Shown here: piece by piece, positions 31,248-43,254 of the stretch | Layout of the letters: every line of letters begins with the position of its first letter | Position numbering within the stretch: position 1 is the stretch's first letter | From: Microplitis mediator | Taxonomy: Eukaryota; Arthropoda; Insecta; Hymenoptera; Braconidae | Length of the DNA stretch: 64,000 bases | Assembly (NCBI RefSeq): GCF_029852145.1 | Contig: NC_079976.1 | Location: 21,540,617 to 21,604,616 of the forward strand | Reading direction: 5' to 3' | Notes under the pieces: model-generated | What the model saw: only the letters and a program-made list of their open reading frames with translations | The model's database searches: none | Told to the model about the DNA's origin: nothing | Made by a program: the position numbers and the translations under genes

Positions 31248-31969
31248 ATCTGTTAAAAAAATTTGAATTCCCTCAAATAAAAATTTAATTACTCTTAATC
31301 TCTCAAACAAAATTTTAATTTAATACAATAAGTTCTGCTATTCTGACTCTTTAAATAAAATCAAAGTTACTCCAAAACAGAAATTTATCACACTCAGTCA
31401 CTTCAAAAAAATGTAATTTACTAAAAAAAAAAATTTTTATTCCTATAAATTTGATAGTAGAAACTTTATTCAATTCTACACAATAATTATATTACTTTAA
31501 ATCCCCTAAGAAAGTCAAAAATCATTTTAAAAATGTTTTCTTTACATCCAAATTTCCTTATCTTATACCTTTGAAGATACAGTACTTTTGTCAATAATTT
31601 CTTCTCAAAAAAATTGAAAGTTTCATCCAAAAACTATCGTTATTATAACATTTGTTTAATTATTTCTTTAGTTCTATATCTATTACAATTAGCATACCAT
31701 GAATAAAAATAATAAAACTTATAAGTATGTCAGGAGTAATGATGTTTTTTTGTTTTATCTTTTTTTTTTTTTTAAATTTTTCTTTTACCATTTAAATATT
31801 TCGTATTTTGCACACCTCAAGCGCAAAAGCGCTAGGGGTGCTCTACTGAAGGTTCTTCCTCGTTGACAATTTTTTTAATGTTTTCAACCTAACAACGCAA
31901 ACTTTTGTTTTTGTTTACTTACAATTTTCGATATAGATATATTGATCAGTAACTGTTGCTTATCACATT
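31248..31969. other. AT-rich non-coding sequence
   Basis: No gene seen. A GC-rich hairpin lies at 31811-31845. Confidence 0.35.
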
Positions 31970-32129
31970 TGTTAGATATGCAATAATTATACACAATGGT
32001 TAAAATAGAGTAATTCTTTATTGAACTTGGAATTACATCCGTTATCAATCGGGTCTCAACATACACTGACTACATACCTAGTCGCTCAATCACACAACAT
32101 TGATTACATTGCCATCTACATACTCTACA
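31970..32129 (-). repeat. Gypsy-type 3' LTR
   Basis: 160 bp with TG...CA ends on the minus strand. Two mismatches to the other LTR. Confidence 0.9.
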
Positions 32130-32166
32130 CTCCTCCCTCATTAGTGTCTAACTACACCTACATTGA

Positions 32167-32808
32167 TTACAGATTTAATCTGTTCACGGGTTTAATATTA
32201 CGTTGAGATCTGCGAAGGGACAACGCTATGTCGCTTCTTGATGAGGCTGAACTGGTGGCATTATTTTCCTTGAAGTCAGGTGTAGGATGTGGTTCGCTGT
32301 CGCTCTGGTTTTGCCCCTGAGACGGGTCCACCTTGGAGTCCTCACTTAGCGAGGAATTAGCGACCGTGTCATGATACAGTGTGTTGGGTGATCCGGGTTT
32401 TGTCAATTGTTGCAGCACACGTTCATTTAAATCGGACGGCAGTTCTGTATCCACTCTCGTATGCTCGAGACTATCCGCTGCCTTCAACTGATCGGTGTGT
32501 CTGACCCAAATCAGGCCGTCCCCAGTTCTGACTTTATACATATTATCACAAACTCTGCGGATATCTTCAGTTTTGACCCACCTGCCTGTACGATAGTCCT
32601 TGGCCCAAACCGATTGACCTACAGCAACATCTAGCTTCCGATGACCGCGCCAGTTTTCCCGTTGACTGGCTTTGGCATGTTCAACGCGATCGCGTAGCGT
32701 TGGACGTAGTAAATCCAGTCGTGTCCGCATTATACGTCCGAACTGTAGTTCAGCAGGACTGCACCTTGTTGTGGTATGTAGGGTGGCTCTGCTGTGAAAT
32801 AGATACAT
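32167..32808 (-). pseudogene. Integrase C-terminal part of the Gypsy-type element
   Basis: Starts inside the integrase (RATLHTTTRCSPAELQFGR, the usual end of the catalytic core). It continues with a short basic domain (VGQSVWAKDYRTGRWV ... YKVRTGDGLIWVRHTDQLK) typical of Gypsy integrase C-termini, then a disordered Ser/Asn-rich tail. The link to the upstream part near 32810-33040 is frame-broken. An open frame there (32844-33053) is in another frame. Confidence 0.75.
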
Positions 32809-33036
32809 TAAAACTGCGTCACTTGACGTGTAGCCTGCTTTAATTAGTACTTTGTACTTATTCTTGAATGTTCGAACGGCGTTCTCCGCAGCGCCGTTGG
32901 ACGCTGTGGTACGGAGCTGTCAATATATGACGAATGCCAAATCGCTCGGTGAACTCTCTGAACTTCTTGGAGATGAACGCTTGAGTATTCCCACCGGCGC
33001 GTGTGATGTAATGTTAGCCATATCGTGAACATCGAC

Positions 33037-33798
33037 TCACTTGGAGAATGCATCTATGATAATTAGGAACATTCTGCCATTGATTGGTCCACAGAAATCT
33101 GCGTGTATACGTTGACCTGGACCTTCTGACCACTTCCACACATGTAGGTCCGTTTTAACTGGGTCATTCGCATTTTCCTGACATAGTTCAGAGGCCTTGC
33201 ACTCCTGCTCGATGTCGCTGTCAATTTTCGGCCACCATACATATGATCGGGCTATCGCTTTAGTTTTAACTATCCCCAGATGTGGGCCGTGAAGTTCCTT
33301 CAACACATCAACTCTCATGCTCTTCGGTACGATTACGCGATGACCCCATAATAGACATCCTGACTTGATTGATAGCTCAACGGCTCTTTTTTTGAACGCT
33401 AGCAGGTCTTTGTTATCCGTACCCATCCATCCCCGCTTTACACACTCCATGACTTTGCTGAGGATATTGTCGTTGGTTGTTTCGTGGCCTAATCTCTTAA
33501 AATCAAAAGATTTAACATCGTCCATGACAAAGTTTAAATAAGAGTAATCTTCGTTTTCATTCCCGTCATTCGCACTTGCATCCCCTCCCACATTATTCTC
33601 TTGACATAACCTGGATAAACAGCCGGCTACTTCATTCTTGGATCCTTTTACATGTTTAATTTTGAATCTATAGTTTAATAGGAATATTGCCCATCTCTGT
33701 AGTCTACTCGCGGCCATTAGAGGAATACCTTTTTTCTCGCCAAAAATAAATATTAAAGGTTTGTGGTCGGTTTCGAGTATGAATTCTCTGCCGAACAC
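33037..33798 (-). pseudogene. RNase H end and integrase start of the Gypsy-type element
   Basis: RNase H words ETDHKPLIFIF and RLQRWAIFLLNYRFKIKHVK, followed by the integrase HHCC zinc-binding region (ELHGPHLGIVKTKAIARSYVW, CKASELC) and the start of the catalytic core (HADFCGPINGRMFLIIIDAF). The frame is lost after FSK. It is continuous with the RT part across a stop codon near 33852. Confidence 0.8.
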
Positions 33799-33852
33799 AT
33801 ATTGGTGAAAAGATTTTACGCCAAAAATTAAACTTAGCGCTTCTTTTTCTAA

Positions 33853-35268
33853 TTATGAATAGCCTCGCTCGGCCTTTGTTAATGTGCGAGATGCGTATGC
33901 AATAGGTCTTTCACTGTTGTACGAATATACGTGAAATAATACTGCTCCGACACCTGTTGGTGATGCGTCGCACATCATTTTCAATTGAACGTCAGGATCG
34001 TAATGTGTGAGGATTTCATGTGACATCAATTTCTTTTTTACTTCGTTAAATGCTTTATTTGTTTCATTGGACCATACCCATTTTTCCTCGTTTTTAAGTA
34101 AATTAAATAATGGTGTTAAAATCGTTGCAAAGTTTTTAATGAATTTGCTATAGTAATTAATTAGTCCAATAAACGATCGCAGCTCCCTTACATTCTGAGG
34201 TTGACGAATGTTTACAATAGCGCTTACACGCTTTTCTGATATAGTTACACCTCTATCACTAATCACATAACCTAGAAATTCAACTGCCTTGACTCCAAAA
34301 TTGCACTTTTCAGGTTTAACTGTGAAACCGTATTTCCTTAGAATTTCTAGCACTTTTCTTAGCTTCATGTTGTGATCACTTTGTGATTTGCCTACGATTA
34401 ATATGTCGTCGTGAACAACTTTAACTCCATCCACGCATAAGACCGACTCTATTTCCCTTTCAAAAATTCCAGGCGCTGAAGCTACGCCAAAACACAGTCT
34501 GTTATAGGTGCGCAACCCTTTGTGTGTGTGAATAACCACTAACTTTTGTGATTCTTTGTCCAACCCCTCGCAGATTTGAATCACAGTGGAAACACCGTAG
34601 AAGTGTAAACACTGTGGATCCACCGTGGTTACACGGTGGGTTTGTTCCATTTCACCACCGGGTATATACAGTATATCCACTTTGATTACGCAGTGTATCC
34701 ACCGTGATTTCACGGTAGCTTGACCACTGTGTATACACGGTGTTTCCACTGTGATTACGCGGCGGATACACCGTGGAACCACGGTGGTGAAATAGCACAA
34801 AGCCACCGTGGAATCACGGTGGATACACCGCGTAATCACAGTGGTAAAATGGAACAAACCCACCGTGCTTCCACCGTGATTCAAATCTGCGAGGGACACT
34901 AGCTGTTGATACGCTTGATTCAGGTCCATTTTTGTAAACAGAACTCCGCCGTTAGCTGATGTTAGGATATCTTGTGTGCGCGGAGTGGGATGTCTGTCAA
35001 CTACCAGTTGTGGATTTAACGTGACTTTGTAATCGCCACATATGCGTATATCACCATTTTTTTTAAACACAGGGACTATTGGTGTCGCCCACTCGGAGCT
35101 ATCTACTGGTTTTAGAACTCCAGCTTTTTCCAATCTGTCAATTTCGTTACCTACTTTGTCTTTAATCGCATATGGTAGAGGACGTGGTTGGCAGAATATA
35201 GGTTTTGCATCATTTTTTAATTTAAGCTTGACCACTCGCTCGTTGTATTTACCCAGTTCATTACACAC
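33853..35268 (-). pseudogene. Reverse transcriptase of the Gypsy-type element with in-frame MITE
   Basis: RT from the PYAIKDKVGNEIDRLEKAGV start through WATPIVPVFKKNGDIRICGD, DLNQAYQQL, RLCFGVASAPGIFER, the active site (VVHDDILIVG, HDD in place of YLDD), FLGYVISDRG and the connection to RNase H. A 331-bp CCCTCGCAG MITE (34565-34895) sits between the DLNQAYQQL and THKGL blocks. With its 2-bp duplication it adds 333 bp, i.e. 111 codons, without a stop, so the frame stays open for 471 codons although the enzyme fold must be disrupted. Confidence 0.85.
34565..34895. mobile_element. CCCTCGCAG-type palindromic MITE (copy 2), inside RT
   Basis: The ends CCCTCGCAGATTTGAATCAC and inverse are flanked by AC at 34563-34564 and 34896-34897, a 2-bp duplication. 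Interior of CCACCGTG/CACGGTGG words as in the copy at 15239-15616. Confidence 0.9.
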
Positions 35269-35283
35269 AACGTCCTTAAATTC

Positions 35284-35781
35284 CTATAGTAACTCGTTTA
35301 TTGACGGTTCTTTGTTTGAGCAAAAGTTAATGCCGTTTATGTCGTTTGCCTTCCCTGAAAACAGACACAAAGCGTCAATCCACTCTCGTCCAAGAATAGA
35401 ATTGCTGTCTCCGGGGAATACAAAAAGCTGGACCGTCTTGCTTATGTTGTTCCGAGACGCTACTACTTCAACAATACCAAGCGGACGCATTGTGTCACCT
35501 TGGAACGATCTGAACATTCTGTTCGTGGCTTTTAAATTTTCTAAGCACTTGTATGTTTGGTAATCCTTGTTACAAATTGCTGTTACCGGTGATCCTGTGT
35601 CTAACTCAAACTCAATTGCGTTACCCTGCACATCTACTGACACTTTGTATGGATCAATTTTATTTAGAACAGAGGGACTTATATACTCTTCGTTGGCGAT
35701 GAAAAGATTCTTTATATTTAGATGTACATCGTCTTCACCATCACCATTGAACACTTCATCCACGTTGAATAGCTCTTCCAT
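35284..35781 (-). pseudogene. Retroviral-type aspartic protease region of the Gypsy-type element
   Basis: Contains the active-site triplet in ELDTGSPVTAI and the flap/ILGREW region (NSILGREWIDAL) expected for retropepsins. The open frame of 165 codons ends at a stop just before the RT frame. Its upstream part (MEELFNVDEVFNGDGEDD) probably belongs to the gag-pol linker. Confidence 0.8.
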
Positions 35782-35874
35782 TTCTTGATAAACATCGACT
35801 TCTTCAATACAATTATTTTGTTCATTAAGTCTGTTGTCGTGATTCCCTTTATATTCGTGTTGTTTTCTTTTTCC

Positions 35875-36504
35875 TTAGCATACTATTTGTAAATGGCCAG
35901 CTACACCACATTTATTACATTTATAATTCTTGAATTTACACTGGCTTTTCACATGACCGGCTTTGCCACAACAATAACACCACGATTTACCGTTCCTTTG
36001 TTCCGTTTTACGATTAAAATTCTTCACTAGATTAATATTTTGTGTATCCTCTTTATGAATAGCCATTCTTAATACGTCGTTTGCTGCAGATTCAAATGAG
36101 GTAGCTATGTCAACTGCCCTCTTCAAGGTCAAATTTTCTTCACTTAATAGTCTTTTCTTTATCGCGTCGCTTCTCAATCCCCATACAAATTGATCCCTTA
36201 AACAATTGTCTAAACTATTGCCAAAATCACACGATACCGACATCGACTTAAGATTAGCTACGTATTCCTTAATCCCTTCCGATTCTTCTTGTCGTCTCTC
36301 TTTGAACTTGTAACGTTCCGTGATCGTACTCACTGGTGGTCGCACATGATTTGTCATAATCTCACTTAATTCAAGATACGTTTTCGTTTTTATGTCTGCC
36401 GGTGTGCATAAGTTTTTTATCAACGCGTACGTTTCAGCTCCCACTATAGTTAAAAAAAGAGGTACCTCTTTTTCCTGTGGCACTTCATTTAATGAGCAAT
36501 ACAT
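35875..36504 (-). pseudogene. Gag C-terminal part with two zinc knuckles
   Basis: A helical capsid-like region (TITERYKFKERRQEESEGIK, FVWGLRSDAIKKRLL) is followed by CYCCGKAGHVKSQC and CNKCGVAGHLQIVC, two CCHC knuckles that bind RNA. The N-terminal gag piece is in a separate frame at 36529-36732. Confidence 0.8.
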
Positions 36505-36528
36505 GTCAAATCTTTCATTCTATTGACA

Positions 36529-36732
36529 CTAATCGTCCTTCATGGAGTATTCACTTAAATTTCCTATGCGTACACTACTCACTGTAATATTGTTTGTACT
36601 GCCTTGTACGATCTGTTGACGCAATAAATCCAATGCTCCTCTTTGCGCCGCTATCTCTTGTTGTTCCCGCATAATTTGTATTCTTTGATTCTCCAATTGA
36701 CGCTTCCATTCGGCCAATTCCAGTTCCGTCAT
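36529..36732 (-). pseudogene. Gag N-terminal coiled segment
   Basis: Begins MTELELAEWKRQLENQRIQI and is predicted coiled-coil. It starts 75 bp inside the 5' LTR boundary, as expected for the first codon of the element. A stop separates it from the rest of gag. Confidence 0.65.
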
Positions 36733-36806
36733 GGTAACTGAGTATTTAGCACACGTTATCTGAACCTCCTTTTTTAATTATAAATTGTTTTATTCTCGTC
36801 GCCAAT

Positions 36807-36966
36807 TGTTAGATATGCAATAATTATACACAATGGTTAAAATAAAGTAATTCTTTATTGAACTTGGAATTACATCCGTTATCAATCGGGTCTCAACATA
36901 CACTGACTACATACCTAGTCGCTCAATCACACAACATTGATTACAGTGCCATCTACATACTCTACA
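36807..36966 (-). repeat. Gypsy-type 5' LTR
   Basis: 160 bp; differs from the 3' LTR at two bases (A/G near 36845, G/T near 36946). Confidence 0.9.
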
Positions 36967-37138
36967 ACACTCACTGCAATGATTTATAAAAACTTCTATT
37001 TCTCATTAAAATATTTATTTATTCGTTACGTGTTCAGGAAATAATTACTTTTATTTAATTTTTTCCGTTCAAATTCATTCCTTTTGATATTATTGAATTT
37101 AATTGATATCATACTCTCGGAAGTTATTTTTAATTTTT

Positions 37139-37454
37139 TTAATTATGGTTAATAAAAAACTAGTTACTGACAAAATATTAGCGCAAGCTATTATAAATGT
37201 TCACCACATCACAGACCTCGATGAAGTCGACGTAATTTTTTATTCTTTAAAATCATTATCTGATGTAAATAAATCAAATGGTACTAGTTGATTTAAAATA
37301 TGTGCTGATTTTTTAAAATGTAAGGATACCAGAACAGTTAATAATTATATTAGTATCTGTTATCAAAAAATAAAAAGAAATCCTGATAAAATAAAAATCC
37401 ATATTCTTCAGAACGTTATAAATAGTGAAAAAAAAACGTTCAGATGTCGAAGGT
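37139..37454 (+). pseudogene. First exon of a DDE/Ulp1-type transposon gene
   Basis: Opens MVNKKLVTDKILAQAIINVH and continues to a donor CGAAG|GTAATT, with one in-frame TGA near 37288. The phase and position suit the N-terminal exon of the gene that continues at about 37825. Recognition rests on context; the peptide itself has no known domain. Confidence 0.45.
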
Positions 37455-37824
37455 AATTAAAAATCATAATCAAAGAATCATTTTTTAAGAATTATTTTCC
37501 AACTGTTGAAATAATAATTTTTTTTTTGGTGACAAGTTTTTAAATAATTTTTTGTAGCAAAATAATTTTGCCAGCTAATACAATAAAAAATTTTTATTTG
37601 TTCTTTTCATATTAAAAATAAAATTTTTTTCTGGTTTAACAATTTATGATTGTTTCAAGGATAATATTTTTATTAGAACTAGGCACAAATTAAGTGTTAT
37701 TATAAAAAATAAAGTCAGCTGCTTAAAATAAAATTATTATTTCGACAGACTTGTAATAACTAAACGAAATCTAACGCAAATTAATTAAAATATTCATACA
37801 CGTTTTTCACAATAACTGGAAGGA

Positions 37825-39097
37825 ATAATACGAGTGATAATAATGAACTAGTGAAATATTCACCTGACAAATGCAATGGCATCAGTAATACATTGGATGT
37901 TGAAGAAAAGAAAACCTTGGAATCTGAAGATTCGTTCGAATGTCATGATTTTACCTATTTAACATTCGACAGTGATAACAACAACAACGACAACAACAAA
38001 AATAACGACCATGGCGATAACAAAAAGAACAGCAACAACAAAAATTATTATAAAGATAAATATGTCAGTAATAATAACAATGACAACGACGACGACGACG
38101 ACGTTGACACCAACAACTTGGACCACGATTATGACAAAATTGATTATGACCACGACGTTGACAACAACAACAGTGACTACGATAATAGCAACAACAACGA
38201 CTATGACGATAAGAAGAAAAATAACAGCAATAACAACGATTATTATAAAAATAAATATATTAATAAAAATAACAATGACAATGACAAAAACGTAGTCAAC
38301 AGCAGCTTTGACCAGGACATTGGCAACAACAACAACAGGGACTACGACGATGACGACAATAACAGCGTCTATGAAAACAAGAATAAGAACAGCAGCAACA
38401 AAGATTATTATAAGAATAAATATATCAGTAACAATAACAATGACAACTACGACCACAACGTTGACAATAGCAACTTTGACTACGACAGTGACAAAATTAA
38501 TAATGACCATGGCGTCGACAACAACAACAACAACAGCGACTACGATAACAACAACAATAACGATCATGACGATAACAAGAAGAAGAATATAAACAAAGAT
38601 TATTGTAAGGATAAATATATCAATGAGAATGGCAACGAGGAAGATGTTGGCAACAGTAACTTTGACCACGACATTGACAACAACAACAATGACAACAATT
38701 TTGACAACAACAACAGCGACTACGACCACGACGATGACATCAACAATAAAAATAATAACAATCATATAAATAATATTGAAAATAACAGAAAAAGCCTTCA
38801 TACAAATTATTCTGAACCTGATACCATTGACAATCCACCTAAAAAAAGACGTCGAAAAAATCAATTCATTTTCAAAGGAAAAACATTGAAATTGCCATCT
38901 TCTTTCTGGTCTGAGCATTGAAATAAGTCTAACAAATTGGAAGATAAGTGGACGAACTCACTAAGTAAGATTTTCAACAGAGAAGAAGACTATAAATATT
39001 GTATTTTATCATTTGAAGGACATCATATATATAAATATCAAAATGGTAAACTATCATTCTCTGCTACAGCCAATCAACAGCTTCTGCACAAGATTTA
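37825..39097 (+). pseudogene. Transposon gene exon with Asn/Asp-rich tract
   Basis: An open frame of 356 codons (37851-38921) is about 70% Asn, Asp, Lys and Tyr in imperfect repeats. Its end changes to a basic segment (PPKKRRRKNQFIFKGKTLKL), a likely nuclear signal. After one TGA at 38919 the same frame goes on with KYCILSFEGHHIYKYQNGK, a motif found before the zinc-chelating part of related transposases in aphids and other insects (from memory of the family, not checked). The reverse strand is also open (Val/Ile-rich), purely because of the codon repeats. Confidence 0.55.
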
Positions 39098-39204
39098 AAT
39101 TTTCTTTTAAAGGTGTACCAAAAGCGCAAGCTTTTGATAATTAAGATGTTCACCTAGAAAAAAAAATTTTGCATTAAAAAAATGAAAACCATCGACGCTT
39201 TTTC

Positions 39205-40082
39205 AGTGGTTCTGATCGAGAGAATTTGGCCAATAAGGTTGAAAGAAAATCAGGTGTTCAGTGCGAAGGAAGAATTCTAGGCTCAGCAGATAAAGATCTA
39301 TTGGAGAACGGCAACTTTAACGGAGTTCCTGGATTGGATATTATCCACAAAGTTCAATCTGAAGCTAGGAAAAAAAAATATATTAATAAAGACTCCATAT
39401 CTTGTATGTACAGATTAATTGAAAAGTTCAACACTACGTGGTGTGGAAAAAAAATTCAGATTGGATTCATTCAAAAATTTTCTGTCTTTCTTTTTCATGT
39501 ATATTTATTTACTGAACGACAATTGCAGGTATTATTGAATTTAAAGCCAGGTAAAGTATTTTGCTACTTGGATGCTACAGGAAAACTGATAAAAAAACTC
39601 CATAAAAATTCAACCGAAGTATACTACTATACCCTTCTCCTTCCTGGTATACAAGAAGAACGGATCGGCCCATTTCTTGTTGCTGAGTTTATCAGTACTA
39701 CCCACAATATACCTGCAATAGCAGATTTTTTAAACCATGTGGTTTATAATCTACAAATTCTTTCTCCGAAAAAAAAACCTTTAATAGACAAGATAGAGAC
39801 CGATTTTAGTTTGGCTATTCTTCAAGCCTCTTGTAGAGCTTTTAATGAGTGTAACCTAACGTCCTACATGAATTCCATTTACTTGCAATCAGATGTAATT
39901 TCAACGATGACAGTATTGCACATTTGCTCATCACACATTCTGAGTACAGGTAAACGTCATTTCAAAAAGGTAGGCTTGTATAAAGAAGAGTTGAGTGTAG
40001 CCATGAAAGCCATATCCACATTGATTCATAGTATGACAATCCAAGCAGCAGGTCATGTATTTTCGGCCATGATACAAATTTT
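39205..40082 (+). pseudogene. DDE-type transposase-like region (MULE/KDZ-like)
   Basis: Contains VFCYLDATGKLIKKLHKN, YYYTLLLPGIQEERIGPFLV, EFISTTHNIPAIADFLNHV, and IETDFSLAILQASCRAFNEC. The D in YLDATG and the D in ETDFS fit the first two acidic residues of MULE-related DDE transposases. It is interrupted at 40084 by a palindromic element; the coding sequence resumes at 42101 (CDLEKNQRDEIVCKYFN). Removing the insertion with one TA copy restores the frame. Exact superfamily is uncertain. Confidence 0.7.
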
Positions 40083-40084
40083 TA

Positions 40085-42100
40085 CACTGGTCACAGAAAT
40101 TAAGGGATAGAAAAAAAATCCGAAATTTTTAGGTGATTTTCAACATGCTGTAACTTGGTGAAAAATGGTCGTATGAAAAATCTAAAAAAAGCAAATTGTA
40201 GCCTCAAGTTTCTAGTTTTCAGATCTGGACCTCAAAAATTCTTATCATGTACGGTTCCGGAGTAATCATAAGAAAACCAACGAAAAAAAAATTTTCAAAA
40301 TTTTTGCTGGTCTTTCAATACCTCTATGGGCGATAATAAATTTTTTTGAATAATCCGACTGTCTGACTTTTCTCGGAAATTTAATGCTCTTTAATTTGGT
40401 GGCCTTAAAAAGTCTCTACGACGATTTGGCGCCGAGTTATCATTGATCAAAGCAAAAAAGTCCATTTTGGCTTTGATAATCAATAACTCCGGATGTATTG
40501 GTCGTACGGAGAATGGAAGCAGGGTTTTGAAAACTAGAAAACATTCTCTATAAGGCAAAATTAGTGGCATTTGATAGAAAAATTTTTTTTAAAGCGAAAT
40601 TGTTTGGTAAAAAACAGGTCAAAATTCACAAATTTAAGGATATTCGGAAATCTTGCTATAACTTTGGATATAACGGATGAACAAAGGATATCTTCGACTT
40701 TTTTTCAACCTCATAGTGTCCTGAAATAACCCTGAAAATTTCAAATCGCTGCGATTTTTCTTTCTTAGTGCCCCGAAGCTTTAAATTTATCGATTTTGTC
40801 AAAAATCACCATAATTGGTAGTTTCTCGGTTTTTGTTCATTTTTTCGATTTGAAAACGTTTTTTTTACCGATAATCTTCATTTCTTCGATCAAAAAGATC
40901 GATTATCGAAAAAAATTGAAAAAAAAAGATTTTGAAAAAAATTTTTTTTTTTCTCAAAATTTTTTTTTCCAAAAATTTTTTTTTTTCGAAATTTTTGTTG
41001 TTGTTGTATCTGCAATGATTCATCATTGTCAAAAAAAATTCCTAAAATTTTTTTTACCGCTGTAACTGCATCTGCTTTAAATGTCAACCTCAACAAACAT
41101 ACGCTTTGGGTAACTCTAATGCCGGCGGTAAAAAAAATTTTAGGAATTTTTTTTGACAATGATGAATCATTGCAGATACAACAACAACAAAAATTTCGAA
41201 AAAAAAAAATTTTTGGAAAAAAAAATTTTGAGAAAAAAAAAAATTTTTTTCAAAATCTTTTTTTTTCAATTTTTTTCGATAATCGATCTTTTTGATCGAA
41301 GAAATGAAGATTATCGGTAAAAAAAACGTTTTCAAATCGAAAAAATGAACAAAAACCGAGAAACTACCAATTATGGTGATTTTTGACAAAATCGATAAAT
41401 TTAAAGCTTCGGGGCACTAAGAAAGAAAAATCGCAGCGATTTGAAATTTTCAGGGTTTTTTCAGGACACTATGAGGTTGAAAAAAAGTCGAAGATATCCT
41501 TTGTTCATCCGTTATATCCAAAGTTATAGCAAGATTTCCGAATATCCTTATATTTGTGAATTTTGACCTGTTTTTTACCAAACAATTTCGCTTTAAAAAA
41601 AATTTTTCTATCAAATGCCACTAATTTTGCCTTATAGAGAATGTTTTCTAGTTTTCAAAACCCTGCTTCCATTCTCCGTACGACCAATACATCCGGAGTT
41701 ATTGATTATCAAAGCCAAAATGGACTTTTTTGCTTTGATCAATGATAACTCGGCGCCAAATCGTCGTAGAGACTTTTTAAGGCCACCAAATTAAAGAGCA
41801 TTAAATTTCCGAGAAAAGTCAGACAGTCGGATTATTCAAAAAAATTTATTATCGCCCATAGAGGTATTGAAAGACCAGCAAAAATTTTGAAAATTTTTTT
41901 TTCGTTGGTTTTCTTATGATTACTCCGGAACCGTACATGATAAGAATTTTTGAGGTCCAGATCTGAAAACTAGAAACTTGAGGCTACAATTTGCTTTTTT
42001 TAGATTTTTCATACGACCATTTTTCACCAAGTTACAGCATGTTGAAAATCACCTAAAAATTTCGGATTTTTTTTCTATCCCTTAATTTCTGTGACCAGTG
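40085..42100. mobile_element. Long palindromic TA-flanked element (family A, copy 2)
   Basis: TIR CACTGGTCACAGAAATTAAG and inverse, TA at 40083-40084 and 42101-42102. Two arms of about 980 bp meet around a 60-70-bp unique centre (41060-41125). Arms are nearly identical. Terminal 100 bp is related to the element at 28069-30874. The 89-99-codon open frames near the centre are mirror copies and not genes. Confidence 0.95.
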
Positions 42101-42627
42101 TATGTGTGACTTGGAAAAAAATCAGCGTGATGAAATAGTGTGTAAATATTTTAATTTTGCCATAATCTATGATGAGCATGAATTGATTGATGAAGATATT
42201 TAAGAAAAAATTATAAAAAGACAGCCAACTATTAGTAATCAAGAAAATTCATTCCACTATCAATATTTTAAATTAATTTTAGATAAAAATATTACTGGTA
42301 AAAAAGAAACAACAAATATTGCTTGCATCGGAGATGAAGACCATGAAATATGTCCTGAAAAAGAAGATCACTACGATAGCGACAGTATTTATGACAGTGA
42401 TAGTTCGTCTGGTAATGAGTGGTTCGTATGGTAATGAGTGGACAAAATATGAGAAACAGAAAAACTTGAAAAAAAAACGTGACAGTAACACTGGAGACCT
42501 CTATGAATCAGGCACTAGTAGTGAAGAAGAAAATAAAATTGATCGTGGTTATTTAAATTCTAAAAAAAAAAAAAAAGAAAAGTCTACGAAAAGTTTTCAA
42601 TGTCCATTTGTTACAAATTACATACTA
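42101..42627 (+). pseudogene. Transposon gene, segment after the DDE-like region
   Basis: Continues the interrupted frame with IVCKYFNFAIIYDEHELIDE, an acidic stretch (DHYDSDSIYDSDSSSGNEW), and after frame changes SFQCPFVTNYI. Broken by stops at about 42200 and by the insertion at 42628. Confidence 0.6.
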
Positions 42628-43254
42628 CCCTCGCGGAATTGCCATGACGGTATTTCTACGGTATTTTCCGAGTATTTTTTGGGTATATGTATTATTACGG
42701 TATACCCTAGGTATAAATGCGGTATGTTTGTGAAATTTTATTACCGTATTAATACCGTAAATATATTGTGTTGATACCAAATTTATATAGGAACTGTACC
42801 GTATTTATACTGTGTTTATACCGTATTTACGCTCTCGCTATACCGTATTTGTACAATGATTGTACTCCATTTATATGGTTTTTATGCTGTACTTAAACGT
42901 CGGTTATACCGTATTTATACGGTTGCTATACCTCATTTAAACAGTGGTTACACGGTATTCATATAATGTTCGCACCGTATTTAAACGGTATTTATGCGGT
43001 ATAAATATGGTGGTTATGTCGCATTTATACAGTGATTATGCCGTCTCACTCTTACAGGCTGAAAAATACTTTTCATATCTTTCAGTTTTATTAACAAACA
43101 ATCTTCAGATTCTATAACAGATACAATATGTTTTACTACTACTTGCATTCTTAAATGGCTCATCTCTTCACTACGTTCTGCTTTCAATTTTTCAATAAAA
43201 AAGTACAGCTGTAAAAATGAACTAGTTTATTTTTACTTTCACAAAAAAAATTTT

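Larger units (their letters stand above)
31970..36966 (-). mobile_element. Gypsy-type LTR retrotransposon, 5.0 kb
   Basis: Two 160-bp LTRs (31970-32129 and 36807-36966) differ at 2 positions, so the insertion is fairly recent. On the minus strand the LTR runs TGTAGAGTATG...ATATCTAACA. After the 5' LTR comes a primer-binding-like TGGCGACGAGAATAAAAC; before the 3' LTR a purine tract GAGGGAGGAG. Coding order gag, protease, RT, RNase H, integrase is the Gypsy order. Flanking 5-mers ACATT and ACACT differ at one base, so the target duplication is uncertain. Frame breaks and a MITE insertion disable it. No envelope-like gene is present. Confidence 0.9.

Noticed and set aside
31970..36966. Endogenous virus with envelope gene
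   Set aside because: No third open frame or signal peptide/transmembrane region lies between integrase and the 3' LTR; only gag-pol is present.
37959..38918. 319-codon Val/Ile-rich minus-strand open frame
   Set aside because: It is the exact complement of the Asn/Asp codon repeat; low complexity, no start context, no domain.
40796..41389. Four 89-99-codon frames around the centre of the 2-kb palindrome
   Set aside because: Same peptide from both arms, poly-Phe/Lys; explained by the inverted repeat.
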